Notes under the pieces: model-generated
Databases searched by the model: none
What the model was told of the DNA's origin: nothing
Seen by the model: the letters and a program-made list of their open reading frames with translations, nothing else
Assembly (NCBI GenBank): GCA_037893245.1
Contig: JBAIAA010000078.1
Location: 1,178,001 to 1,242,000, forward strand
Source: Crossaster papposus
Taxonomy: Eukaryota > Echinodermata > Asteroidea > Velatida > Solasteridae
Direction: 5' to 3'
Length of the DNA: 64,000 nucleotides
In this document: piece by piece, positions 33,426 through 44,301 of the stretch
How positions within the stretch are numbered: position 1 is the stretch's first letter
Layout of the letters: every line of letters begins with the position of its first letter
Translations under genes and position numbers: made by a program

Positions 33426-35027
33426 CTACCAGATCGCTGGAAGGTGAGGTAAGGGGGTTGGGAGTGGACTTGCTCGTGGGGCCAGCTCGCGGAAACGGGA
33501 CATCTGGAAACGGGATAGAGAGTCGGCAATTTCATTGTGTACCCCCGGCACATGCAAGGCTTTAAACACAATATTATATCTAAGACATTCAAGGACAAGT
33601 AGGCGCACCAGATGCATTATTCTTGGGCATGGAGATGATTGCTTGTTTATAATATGGACAACAGCCATGTTGTCAGTGTTAAACCGCAGTTTTTGGTTTT
33701 GGAAACTCGACGCCCAGCCAAGGATAGCAACAACTATGGGAAACAGTTCGAGGAATGCAATGGATGGCGGGTTCGTTAATAAATCGTCCGACCATCGACC
33801 TTGCATCCATTGACCGTCAAAATACACCCCAAAACCTATGCTACCGGACGCGTCCGTGTACAAAGCAAGTGTTTCATTATCCACCCAGTGCCTACTTGAA
33901 AATGCCGATACGCCATTAAAATGCACAAGAAATTCTAACCACATGAGTAAATCCAGACGCGCCCCTTGGGAGATACGAACTTTGTGATGTGGCCGTTTCA
34001 AGCCTATGGTGAGGTTGGTTAAACGCCGCAAAAAGGCACGACCCGGGGCGATAGCCCTGCACAAAAAATTGAGGGAACCCAATAACGACTGCATTGACAC
34101 CAGCGTGGCCTTTGTCTTACTCAAGAAGGCATGAATTTGACCACATGTTTTGGTAACTTTCTCCTGTGGGACTTTAACTTGGGCGCGAACAGTATCGATT
34201 TCCAAACCTAGATATTTAATCGTTTGCACTGGCCCTTCAGTTTTTTCGTGCGCTAAGGGGACGTTTAGCTTGGTACACATAGTTCGGAAAACATCTAATA
34301 ACTCTGCACACGAGGAGGACGAGTTGCCCACGAACAAAAAATCATCCAAATAGTGAGTGACCAAAGATACATCAGCCATACGCTTAACTTGAAATTCCAA
34401 AAATGAACTAAACTTCTCGAAAAGCGAACAAGAAATGGCACAGCCCATTGGCATACATTTGTCAAAGTAAAAATGGTTGTCAAAGAAAAACCCCAGCAAT
34501 TCATAATCAGCAGGTGAAATTGGCAACAAACGAAATGCAGACTTAATGTCGGCTTTCGCTAACCAAGCCGATTCCCCTACGGTCATAACCAAATCCACAG
34601 CCTCGTCAAACGAGGCATAGTGAACTACACAATGTTCCCTGTCAATAAATTCATTGATCGAATTACCGGCAGGGTAAGACAGGTGATGAATGAGTCGAAA
34701 GGTATTAGGCATACTCTTGGGGACTAAACCTATGGGGGAACATTGTAGATTAGAAAAGGGGCGGTTTTGATAGGGGCCTGCAATCCTGCCTAAACTGATC
34801 TCCTTGGCAAGTTTTTCTTTGACCACCATTGGGCGTTCTGACGCCGTAGCTAAACAATTTGAATCACGGGGCATACGGGGACCCTCATAACCCAACGAAA
34901 AACCATATTTAAATCCATTACTTAGTATGCGACAATCATCTGCAATTGGGTATTTTGTCAGCCAGTTATCTAACACTGTTTGGTTAATGGGCGTGGGGGT
35001 AACAAACGGGGTTTTGGGTTTGCTCAA
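33426..35027 (-). CDS. Ngaro reverse transcriptase / RNase H
   Basis: Encodes about 533 residues. RT motif A is KADIKSAF (D160), and the catalytic box is YLDD (226-229). RNase H has TDAS (D392), the FLEL glutamate (E427), TDN (D452) and ADS (D502), so all four metal ligands are present. The protein resembles DIRS/Ngaro RTs and lacks protease and integrase. There is no ATG at the start: the frame opens after the Gag TGA (35036-35034) and is in the same frame as Gag, with the first ATG only at residue 52, within conserved sequence. Expression probably needs read-through of that stop (UGA followed by C). The TAG stop is at 33428-33426. Confidence 0.92.
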   Translation of the reverse strand: MSKPKTPFVTPTPINQTVLDNWLTKYPIADDCRILSNGFKYGFSLGYEGPRMPRDSNCLATASERPMVVKEKLAKEISLGRIAGPYQNRPFSNLQCSPIGLVPKSMPNTFRLIHHLSYPAGNSINEFIDREHCVVHYASFDEAVDLVMTVGESAWLAKADIKSAFRLLPISPADYELLGFFFDNHFYFDKCMPMGCAISCSLFEKFSSFLEFQVKRMADVSLVTHYLDDFLFVGNSSSSCAELLDVFRTMCTKLNVPLAHEKTEGPVQTIKYLGLEIDTVRAQVKVPQEKVTKTCGQIHAFLSKTKATLVSMQSLLGSLNFLCRAIAPGRAFLRRLTNLTIGLKRPHHKVRISQGARLDLLMWLEFLVHFNGVSAFSSRHWVDNETLALYTDASGSIGFGVYFDGQWMQGRWSDDLLTNPPSIAFLELFPIVVAILGWASSFQNQKLRFNTDNMAVVHIINKQSSPCPRIMHLVRLLVLECLRYNIVFKALHVPGVHNEIADSLSRFQMSRFRELAPRASPLPTPLPHLPAIW

Positions 35028-35033
35028 ATCGAG

Positions 35034-36512
35034 TCATGGACGAGGGTTGACTGGTGCAGTATGGGCAGCGTGAGAACCCGCAGAATTGGTATGCGGTGTA
35101 CTAAAATTTCCCCCTTTCACTGCATTGGTCATTGGAACTCTGGGTTGACGGGTCCTGGATTGTGTCTGCGCGTGATACGTAAATGCGTTACGCGGTGCAG
35201 TGGAAATTGAACCCACTGACGAGCATTGAGCTGCTCCGTGGCCCGAGCGCATACATTTACTACATGTATGCGCGTATCTACATCGAGGAAATGTACAACC
35301 CTGGTTATTGTTAAAATTAAAGCAATGGCCGGTCCCGCGGCCGGTTTTGGACGCCGGGGCCCACCCTTGTGTGTTACCTAACCGATTGCCCGATTGGTTA
35401 GTGGTTACCGGGACCGCAGCAACCGTCACCCAGAGTTCCATGTCAATTTCCCCCCATGAACGGGAGGGGTCAATCTCCATCTTTAACCGAAACTGCTCGT
35501 CATATGTTCGCCACCCGTAACCGGGAAACTGTCCTGACGCCATACGAATAATTTCACAGTATTTTAATAGCTGTGCATAGCTCTGGGTGTGTTGGTCCAG
35601 ATAAATGGACATAAATGTGTGAAAGGCCGATTGCCATATAGAGAAGGATTCGATGCGCCTACGCGATGGGCCGGGTTTCCTGAGGACCAGGTTGTCCCCT
35701 TCCATCCCGAAGGTTAAATTTGACTGATCTGTCCGCGAAAGTACGGCATGCGCCGTGTCGTTATAAAGTGGGGCCAGATCTATGTACTCCCCTGACCGAA
35801 TTTTGTCTTTCGTGGATTGCGAGACATGAAACCCTAACGCTGCACACGACTTTCCTATTTGAAATAATGGCACTGGGCGGACATCCGCCCCTAGCTGAAT
35901 TGCACTGATTGGAATGGCAGTATGAGAATCATGAACATTGTACTCACCCCCACCCCTTACTCCGCTAGTGCTAGTACTAGGACCCGAGAACGGATCAGTG
36001 TTATTGTTCATGTTGTTGTCATGGTGTAGCAGTTCATTTTCATCATGATGGCTGCGAGGAGGATGCACCTCCACGACGGAGGTTGACGGCTGGGTCTCTG
36101 GGTGCAGAAAATCCGGATCTGAGACCGAGCTTGGGTTTCTTCGGGGTCGACCGCGGCCACGACGGATTGGCGGCACAGGTTCCTGGTGTAGGGCAGGCAC
36201 AGCTGCCCCGCGTCTGCTGCCTCTCGTAGACGGCTCCTGGTGCAGGGCAGGCCCTGCCCCGCGTCCTCTTCCTCTCGCAGGCGGCACAGGTTCTTGGTGT
36301 AGGGCAGGCACAGCTGCCCCGCGTCCGCTGCCTCTTCCTCTCGCAGGCGGCTCCTGGTGTGGGGGAGGGACAGCAGCCCCCCGCCCTCTGCCCCTCACAG
36401 ACGGTTGGCGCTTCCGATACTTCTTTGGCGGGGGCACGCCGTCGTCAACTGTATGTGGCAGAGCTGTGCGACCGGGTCGGCGGCTAGCTACGGCGTTATT
36501 TCGGTACGGCAT
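35034..36512 (-). CDS. Ngaro Gag-like protein with CCCH and CCHC zinc fingers
   Basis: I start at ATG 36512; the frame extends slightly upstream without another ATG. Numbering below counts from 36542. The N-terminus (residues 49-135) is rich in RGRGRG with repeated AVPALHQEP units and a canonical AT-hook-like RRGRGRPRR (127-135). The central region (about 205-375) looks globular. Near the C-terminus a CCCH finger (C407, C416, C421, H425; spacing 8-4-3) is followed directly by a CCHC zinc knuckle (C427, C430, H435, C440; spacing 2-4-4). These should bind element RNA. It ends with TGA and continues in frame into the RT gene. The domain assignments are direct motif readings; roles are inferred from retroelement Gag proteins. 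Confidence 0.82.
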   Translation of the reverse strand: MPYRNNAVASRRPGRTALPHTVDDGVPPPKKYRKRQPSVRGRGRGAAVPPPHQEPPARGRGSGRGAAVPALHQEPVPPARGRGRGAGPALHQEPSTRGSRRGAAVPALHQEPVPPIRRGRGRPRRNPSSVSDPDFLHPETQPSTSVVEVHPPRSHHDENELLHHDNNMNNNTDPFSGPSTSTSGVRGGGEYNVHDSHTAIPISAIQLGADVRPVPLFQIGKSCAALGFHVSQSTKDKIRSGEYIDLAPLYNDTAHAVLSRTDQSNLTFGMEGDNLVLRKPGPSRRRIESFSIWQSAFHTFMSIYLDQHTQSYAQLLKYCEIIRMASGQFPGYGWRTYDEQFRLKMEIDPSRSWGEIDMELWVTVAAVPVTTNQSGNRLGNTQGWAPASKTGRGTGHCFNFNNNQGCTFPRCRYAHTCSKCMRSGHGAAQCSSVGSISTAPRNAFTYHAQTQSRTRQPRVPMTNAVKGGNFSTPHTNSAGSHAAHTAPVNPRP

Positions 36513-36723
36513 GTCCGAAGAGGTGGCCAGCAAATCTTCCACTCCTTGCTAAACGGAAGCTGTCGGGTTAGACGTGTACCAGGAGTTGTCGGATTATCGA
36601 CAAGTGTTTCGTCCACAGGTGGTTTCGTCCGGTTGGACGAACGGAGAGTTGTCCGGTTTACAGGGCCTCGAAGCGTCGGAGTTAGAAGTGAAGATAATAA
36701 CAAAAAGTTTGAAAAGTTTAAGA

Positions 36724-37167
36724 ATAACAAAAAGTTTAAGAAGTTTTGGTCAACAATTTTTTCTGAGTTGCTGATAGCTGCAACCAAATTGGCGGCCCGA
36801 ATGCCTCGTGTTCTGGGTTAAATACCCAAACTCTTCGGACTGTCTTTTCTTCTCATTGGTCAAGGTAGGATATCTTAAGTTCCCCATTGGTCAATCTTAC
36901 CTATTAATTTGCATATCTACCAGATATATCCTTATATGGTAAGGAATTTATTTTCCCCCTTCTTCTTGCGCAACTTTCTAAACGACCAAGCCACGTTTCT
37001 TAAAAGATAAAATATACCCGTCCGAAGGGGGGGGGGGGGTATTATTGCTGGTTGTGCAATTTTTCAGAACGACCTTAGAAACGTTTTTTGCCTACGACGC
37101 CAAAAAGAGTTTAGGCTTTGTGTGCCCCAAGTATAACGTATTTTATCTTTTATGGATAAAATTAATT
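36724..37167 (-). repeat. Ngaro split direct repeat A1 (5' end)
   Basis: 5' terminal repeat of the element on the minus strand, near identical to 29064-29511. Transcription probably starts in it, but I see no clear TATA box. About 211 bp of 5' leader separate it from Gag. Confidence 0.88.
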
Positions 37168-39498
37168 TTTAACAGATCTTCGTTGTAATTTACTTTTACA
37201 GCACTGTTGATGTTAAAACTACAATTTTCTACAATTTTGTTGGTGTTTTAACGGAATGTTGAATTTGTACAGTGTAATTTGTATAAATAGTAATACATAG
37301 TAATTTGTTTGGTTAAAATACGTGTGTTGATGTTAGATTTAAAGGGAAATAGGATGTTTTATCAGTCTATGCAATTTCACTGTAAACAAATGACAATTTT
37401 ACAGAGACTTTTTAACCGATCTGCATTGTAATTTACTTTTATAACAGTTTTGATGTAAACATTACAATTTTCCACACATTTTCTGTGTTTTAATGGAATT
37501 TAGTACTTTTACAGTGTAATTTGTATAAATAGTAATACATAGTAATTTGTTTTTGTTAAAATACGTGTGTTGATGTTAAATTTGCAGGAAATGTGATGTT
37601 TTATTATTATATGCAATTTCACTGTAAAAAAATGACAATTTAACAGAGACTTTTTAACAGATCTGCATTGTTATTTTTTTTTTACAGCACGGTTAAAGTA
37701 AAAATTACATTTTTTCGCAAAATGTCAGTGTTTTAACTGAAGTTACAAACATGTTAAATCATTTTGCCAAAATACATGTGTTGATGTTAAATTTTCAGCA
37801 TTTTGATGTTAAAATTACAATTTTAAAAGTGTTCATGTTTTAACGGAATTGTGTGATTTACAGTGTAATGTGTAAAAATAGTAAAACATGATAAACATTT
37901 TGCATTATAATACGTTATAATACACGAAAATGATGTTTTACAGAGAATGGAACGGATCTTCATTAGGCCTATAATTATTTTGACCAGCTGTGATGGTAGT
38001 AAATTTAACTAGTAGTAAACGTTCCTACTCTCCAAATGCAAAAGAGTGAAAACGCCACTCTCTCGCCCGAGTGTTAACGGTTTAACTCTTTTGTGAGTGG
38101 GATTCCTTCTGATTCGAGTAAAGAAATGCTACAAAGTCGTCTAGGGGTAATCACTTTTTATCGAGTGAGCCACTATACCACTCACTTTTTGGAGTGATTC
38201 CGATGACCACTCTTTTTAGAGAGAGCGCCCTATATTATTTGCCTATTCGCGGTATATGTGCGGCGAATGCAGCAAGCATTTTACATGCTCGAATTTTACA
38301 AACAGCCGTTATTCCAACTTGCATTGAACTTTCTATTAAATTTGCATTCAAAAATTCGAAATAAAGATTCGTTTGTTTCCGACCCACACTGCAAAAACTG
38401 TGGTGTTAAACATTTAACACCAATGTTTTTAAAAATCTTTTGGAATGAAAATTGGTGTTAAAATGGAGTAAAATGATTCTTGAAGTATTAGCTTCAAATC
38501 AAGTACTGGTGTTAAGTACCTTTAGTGTTAAATTTGACCTAGTGCGCATGCGTTTGTGAAATAAAGCCCTCTGATTGGTCGATAAGAAATTATGGGATAT
38601 CGCTGTGTTAACAATAGTCGATGTTAAATTGTTGTATTTAGTCCAAAAAATCATGTTTTTACCATAATAATATGTAATTATTTAAACAATTCCATGATTG
38701 AATTTTGATTTTTGTGCAAACATAGTTAAAAATTCGCGTTACATTTTACTCGTTTTCAAATTTTGACATTATTCATACAAAAATAGCTGTGACTTCATCG
38801 CGGACAAAAAAGCGCAGTATAAAACTAACTAACGGCATTGGCTATGTTTGTAGTACGTATTTAGTAGGTAATATATAACAGGAATAGGTTATTATTGTAT
38901 GGATGTGTAATGTGTAATAAGTTAGTTCTTGGTATTATTTCATTACGTAATTTGTCCATGCAGTTAATATGTACGCAATTATAGTGTTAAAATACAACTT
39001 CTGATGTAAACAAAGTAAAAGGTGTAAGGTAAATGCTAATTACATTTTTCCTGCATAACAAAATTACAGACGAAAGTAATTTTACAAATAAGTGCACTCT
39101 TAATTTACGCAAATTTTGCAAAACGTTTTTACAACTTTTTATGTAAAAAAAGATAACGGTGTAAGGTAAATGCTAATTACAGTTTTCTTCATAAACAATT
39201 TACGGACGAAAGCAATTTGACAAATAAGTGCAAATTTTGCAAAACGTTTCTACAACTTTTGATGTAAAAACAAAAAACAGCACATTGTCTGGCAACGCTG
39301 CTGCCAACACTTGATGTAAAATAACGGACCTTTTTTTACAGACAATAGTAATTGTACAAATAAAATGTATAAATATTTTACGCAAATGTTTCAAAACCTA
39401 ACTACAACATTTGATGTAACAATAAAAAACAGCAAAATGTCTGGCGTCTCTGCTGCCATCACTTTTGATGTAAAATAACATATATATTTTTTACAGTG

Positions 39499-40406
39499 TA
39501 CGGGGTTGAGAGTGTGGACATTGGTTGGTGTCGAGGTATCTGCACTGTTATTAGGGTTGTGTAAAATCTTACACAAGTTGTGTAATATTTTACACAACCG
39601 CTGTTTACTATATGAACCTAGCAACTGTTGTTTAAACAGTGTACACAACCATGGTTGTGTAATTTGTAAACAAGAGTTGTGTAGTATTTCTACACAATAA
39701 TGTGTAAAATTAATTTACCAAATTAATTGTGCAAATGGTTTACACAGCAATTGGTTAATTTGTCTACACAATAGTTGTGTATTACTCACTGAGTTGTGGA
39801 ATGGTAATTTTAAGGTGTATACAGACACATAATGAGTTTAATTCAGAAACCTTGGTTTAAATTGAATGTTATGTAATTGTTATTAGCCATAACGACGACA
39901 AAATGCATAACCACATTACAAATCATTCTATTATTAAAGCATGCAACAACATCACACCAACAAATGGTCATCAAGACTTTCGCTGCATGCATACACGTTT
40001 CATGCATTTGTTGTTTTTTCTGGAAATTGCCGCTATATGCGCTGCAAGCAGGGTTTTGTAATTGCTTTGTTATAATTTTTTTGTTTTTATGTGGTGAAAT
40101 TCGAATATCAAAAGCAATGCGCCAGGTCATCGATACAAACTATTTTAATGACTGTGTGTATCCACCTAGACACAAACAGTAAATACAAGGTCTTTATATT
40201 TTCAAGTAAGCTGCTTCAAAGAATATAGCTAATACCAGGATGCTGAAATGTTCATTTTGTGGGACAGTTTATTTCCTACAATTTGGTACCTCATTTGTAC
40301 AAATTTAGCATACATTTGAAATTACAGGTGCAATATAGATGATGTATTCAAATGTGCCCGGCGCCGGTATGCGCACGCATCATGTTTTGCATACAATTAC
40401 TTATTG
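39499..40406. other. Intergenic, TTGTGTAA motif cluster
   Basis: No gene. At 39530-39800 the words TTGTGTAA and TTACACAA recur many times in alternating orientation, a short-motif cluster like those in the MITEs but without recognised termini. The rest is unremarkable. Confidence 0.45.
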
Positions 40407-41252
40407 TCACGTGCTCATACGGGGCCCATTTCCATCAGTATCTCCGACAGGCTTAATGACGTTTGCTCCTGGTGCAGAGGGGCACTGGAGGACCTCCGGG
40501 GGTGCTGGCTCTCGGCAGAAGGCACCAGGGTGGTGAAGGTATCTGACTGTGAGGACCTCCGACCTGCCAGTTCCTGTTGGCTGGGGGACTGGGTGTACAC
40601 TGGGAAATGGCTGTTGACCCAGGCTAGGTTCTGCGATTGCCACACCAACTGACCTGGAGCCATCGATCTGGAATGCCACTGCGAGGGGTCTGGCTGCCAC
40701 TGCTGGTACTGTCGAGGAGGTGCTGGGGCTGGAGGCGGCACCAGGGGCTGGACCAGGGGCTGGCTGCAAGGAGAAGGTTGCTGTTGCTGGTGCTGATTTT
40801 CCTGCTTCCACTTCTGCCTGCTTCTCAGCGTTGTACAGAAGGTCAAACATAGCCTTCTGTACGTCGCGGTAGGTGGACTGGGGCAGGTTATAGAAAGCAG
40901 ATCCCATGTACTCCGCGAATTTTAACCTATCTGGGTGGGGGACCTCGGCCACAGCTGGGGCTTGCAGAATCTGTAATAGCTTCTCCTGGCGGTCCTTGCA
41001 GGAGTGCAGCTCCGGGTTCAGGGTATCGGCCTCCCTCACTCTGCCTCTGGCTCCCCTGGTGCTGGACACTGTCACAGTCCAGCTCCCGGGAGTGGTGGTG
41101 GCCGGTGTGGTGGCCCCTCGAGACTGGGGCTTCTCTTCCTGGCGCTCCTCCTCAACATGGCTGGTGGTGGCGCCACTCCGGAAGCTCTGGACTGTGCGGG
41201 GGTGACTTGTCCGATGTGGGGTAGCAGAAACTGGAATCTGGCCTATATCCAC
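40407..41252 (-). pseudogene. MADF/BESS-like transposon-associated protein, truncated
   Basis: A 281-codon minus-strand frame. Residues roughly 87-150 (SCKDRQEKLLQILQ ... FAEYMGSAFYNLPQ) look like the BESS-type region at the C-terminus of MADF DNA-binding proteins, often found with PIF/Harbinger transposons. The remainder is low complexity, rich in P, A and S. No MADF domain precedes it: a separate frame at about 41366-41241 ends in MTDRQQWI just where such a domain would begin, and is then cut by a stop. I interpret this as an internally deleted copy, but an intron could also explain the break. Homology is from memory of the family pattern. Confidence 0.4.
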
Positions 41253-41867
41253 TGTTGGCGGTCTGTCATCTCAACAGCTGCCTGCCCACTCCTAAAATGT
41301 ATCAATTCTTGGCGGTTCGTGGGATTCGTGGTCTGTGTGGAATAGGGGAATAAGAGATGTGTATGCATCGAGGTACATATAGGGGTAGAGACGCCGCCAC
41401 TCAATTTATAAATACGATGGGAGAACTACGAGAACAAACAAACACAAGTTTTTTGTCAAGTACAAACTCATAGACTTAACCCCCTCAGACGCTCACTAAC
41501 ACGAAAACTTAGACACGTGTTGGATTTGCAATAAATGTATCCCAGTAACCCACTAGGGCCTAAACTGTCAGTGTGAAATCTCCGAAGAACCCATCACCAA
41601 AAAATTAAAATTAAAAATATCAATACACGAACCAACAAGTATATAATTTTATCGAAAAAGAAATCACATTTAGAAAGGTGAGGAATCACTGCCACGTCAC
41701 AGGTATATATTGCGAAGCCGCGCATGCATATTATAATTTAAAACTACGGGTTATACAGGGTACGTATGAAGACCCCGATACCGGTCGTCTTTCACAATTT
41801 ACACATTACATAACTTGATGAAATATCACTCCCTGTACCTGTACGTCACCACCAGTTTTTACTCGCC
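41253..41867. other. Upstream of BESS-like frame, nothing else recognised
   Basis: Includes the possible 5' coding remnant at 41241-41366 (minus) and a TATA-like ATTTATAAAT near 41405. Otherwise AT-rich with no support for a gene. Confidence 0.4.
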
Positions 41868-42650
41868 GGCGTGTTTGAAAATGTTAGGCGGGTGTGTCAA
41901 GAAAAATATAAATCAGATCCGGCCAATTATTTTACGGCCCCGGGGTTATCGTGGGACGCGTTGTTATTAAGGGTGTCACTAGCCTACAATTCAAGCCCCA
42001 TTGAAAACAGTGTAAAATCAACAAAGTTCACGGCCAAGTTTCATGCAAACCTCTACCTTTCCATTTCTTTGCAATTTTTGGTGGGTTAGCCAAATAAAAA
42101 AATTAAAATATTCACATCAAAAGAAACTCACCTTCCGAAAAATGATACTTTCCCAGCCTGCACGAAGCCATTTTACAAAATGGCATCCCTCCACGTTCTA
42201 GGGCAATTAGCAAATAGGACCCATTTTATCAAATCTGCCCTCAGATTGAAGCCCAAAAACCACGGAGTTGATTCTTGGCTATATTTAAACAATCCAAACA
42301 TGTTTTAACCAAACGGCCTCCTTTTTCAAATAAATTGTGGGTGCACATTTCATGCTAATGAGCTCTTGTAGAAATTCTCACTTCAATTAGTGTATGACAC
42401 CCTTTAAACACCCTGGCGTCGAACTCGAACTGTTTAATTTACAAGGGTGGATGTCGAGCGTCGGTAGCGCGAGCCAACAACGAGTACCTCGTCGACTACG
42501 ACCCCGAGCGAGAGTCTTTGTACATCACGTATCTCGACGCCAACAATTTGTACGGTTGGGCCATGAGTCAGTACCTGCCTTACAACGATTTTAAATGGGT
42601 AAAAACAAAACACGTCACTACGAAACGCATCTTGTCGATCTCTCCGACGT
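41868..42650 (+). pseudogene. Maverick/Polinton-type DNA polymerase B remnant
   Basis: Two pieces of a protein-primed family B DNA polymerase. The first (41868-41969) carries CQEKYKSDPANYF and APGLSWDALLL; the second (about 42408-42650) carries YITYLDANNLYGWAM, a motif typical of Polinton and related viral polymerases. They are adjacent parts of one domain separated by a 434-bp MITE (41970-42403). A one-base shift at the junction and the loss of everything upstream and downstream show it is a dead fragment. No other Polinton genes (integrase, ATPase, capsid, protease) were seen nearby. Confidence 0.65.
41970..42403. mobile_element. MITE inserted in polymerase remnant, TTA duplication
   Basis: Inverted ends AGGGTGTCA, with further interrupted similarity inside, flanked by TTA (41967-41969 and 42404-42406). 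It separates two collinear parts of the polymerase remnant, which independently supports the boundaries. No coding capacity. Confidence 0.65.
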
Positions 42651-42768
42651 CGGACGTAAGCAATTTGTTAGAGGTAGCCCCGCCATACTTATCTGTATTC
42701 GCATACGAGGTCGTGCGCTAATAATCTAGCGCAAAATAAGGAATGGTTAAAAATATGGATGGTTAAAC

Positions 42769-42905
42769 AAGGCGTTCATTCGTCTTCAATTGATTTGCAT
42801 AGATAGTGGCCGCGTGAGGTCGCTGCTGTTTGCGCCGTATTTTTGCACTAACTGCATCGTGCGTGCGGCGTGGATTTCGGTCAGACAACGACGAACGCCT
42901 TGCAC
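42769..42905. repeat. 135-bp repeat related to 24204-24335
   Basis: Bounded by AAGGCGTTC and GAACGCCTT and sharing TAGTGGCCGCGTGAGGTCG with the right arm of the element at 23031-24272. Probably a short derivative of that element family. Confidence 0.5.
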
Positions 42906-44297
42906 AAGGCTATTGGCACGAATATTCTCAGCACTTGTCGTGTTTGTCTACACAGCGATTTGTGTTATCTTTGTCTTTACCTACTACATGTACCTAGTAT
43001 TAATTTCATTTTAAGTCGGACACGTAAACGGCCTAAAGCCAAACATGAATATAAACAGATGCATTGTAAAGACAACAAGGCTTTGTGTTTAATTTATTTA
43101 ATTTATTAAATGGCCGACGCCTATGGCCTATAGAGGGCCGAGCATGAACAGAGCAGTTGCTCTGTGAAGTAAACCATGAGTAAACGAAGCTGTTGTCTTA
43201 TTTTCCATTATTTATTGTCTGAGTAAATGTTCATGAATAACACACTTTGTTGGACCTTTATTGCCCTTTTACCTGGATTACAATCGCCGATATATTGGGC
43301 ATATATTTGTATTGGGATCATTCCACCAAGTTGGAACACGGTGTCCCATGGTTACACCATAGAGAAAGGTCCTTTCTCTATGGTTACACCTAGAACCTGC
43401 ATTTCAGTACTTCTACCACTACACGGTTTTGCTATGCATGTTTAAGTAAAACACAAAGAATGGACCCCTACAAGCTTTAAGTTAGTTACTCTTACCTAAA
43501 ATACAAGCGAATAAGTAGCTCTAAACAATTCAACTTGGTGTACCCCTATTGCGACATTTGTTCTACATATCCCTTCTAATTTATCTACAATAACCATATA
43601 AAAATATGCATGGTTTTATTCTGTGGTCAGTTAATAGTAAGCAGAGTTTTGTACAAAAATATGTAGACCTATAACATTCGAGGTGTTCTTGTTACATCCA
43701 AAACCACACTTGTTCATTACATAATTAATTTATCAGGAAACCATTGTTTGGATGGTACAAAGAGTGCTCAAATCTGTCCAACATCTAAGACAAACATCAG
43801 GAATAAATATTCAAATATTTTAGTTGATAGATGACATGTAACCAGATATATACCAAAAGTCACACTTTGTGACCCATTGCAATTCTTGCTTTTATGTAAA
43901 GCGAGTGATTGCCCAGAATTATCAAAATTGTCCCGCTTCTTGTATACATTTTTTTTGTCATCGACGTTGATAATAATAATTATTAATCATAATAGCCTAA
44001 TAATATAATTATTCATTAATATACTAGGTCCTACTTGTTATCAATATTTACGCTCAGCATAATCGTGCTTGCCCGTCAAGTTTTCATGTTGTCAAAATAT
44101 ACCAATAAACAGATTTTTCGTGTATTTCCGACCCTCTTATTGTCGTATTATGAGCGCAGCGAAGTAGCATAAAAAAGGAAAGATGCCCAAGTATTTTTTT
44201 ATATTTCCATAATAATAAAATATCCAAACAAAATATGCCACTTGAGATTTATTTAAATAAATTCCGAGTCCCACATATTATCAAGAGTGGATGGATC
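42906..44297. other. Intergenic, no gene seen
   Basis: AT-rich. A small hairpin (GGTTACACCATAGAGAAAGG with its complement) lies at 43351-43391. Nothing else supportable. Confidence 0.5.
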
Positions 44298-44301
44298 TTA
44301 A

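Larger units (their letters stand above)
28361..37167 (-). mobile_element. Ngaro-type tyrosine-recombinase retrotransposon, near complete
   Basis: Read on the minus strand the order is A1 (37167-36724), Gag, RT/RNase H, tyrosine recombinase, SGNH hydrolase, B1 (30156-29510), A2 (29511-29064), a 56-bp gap, B2 (29007-28361). This A1-ORFs-B1-A2-B2 layout is the split direct repeat of Ngaro/PAT elements, which integrate by site-specific recombination of a circular copy rather than with an integrase. A1 against A2 and B1 against B2 are nearly identical, implying recent insertion. The A end and B start overlap in AATT/ATT, as expected for a recombination core. Length is 8.8 kb, of which 1.63 kb is a later insertion into the recombinase. 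The flanking DNA is the 235-bp tandem repeat. Confidence 0.88.
28088..39498. repeat. Outer element with ~235-bp diverged tandem repeats, split by Ngaro
   Basis: Left end TACACTGTAAAAAATATATG and right end (39478-39498) are inverted copies. Between the left end and 28360, and from 37168 to about 39500, the sequence consists of diverged tandem units containing TTTAACAGATCTGCATTG and GTAATTTGTATAAATAGT, spaced roughly 230-240 bp. The Ngaro retrotransposon sits inside one of these units. A further CACTGCAAAAA terminus with TTAACACC palindromes lies near 38388. No gene. Confidence 0.55.

Noticed and set aside
28361-37167. LTR retrotransposon interpretation of the repeated ends
   Set aside because: The terminal segments are not simple direct LTRs but A1 and B1-A2-B2, and the element has a tyrosine recombinase instead of integrase.
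38258-38461. 67-codon plus-strand frame and other short frames in 37.2-39.5 kb
   Set aside because: AT-rich repeat sequence with no motif and no splice or start context.
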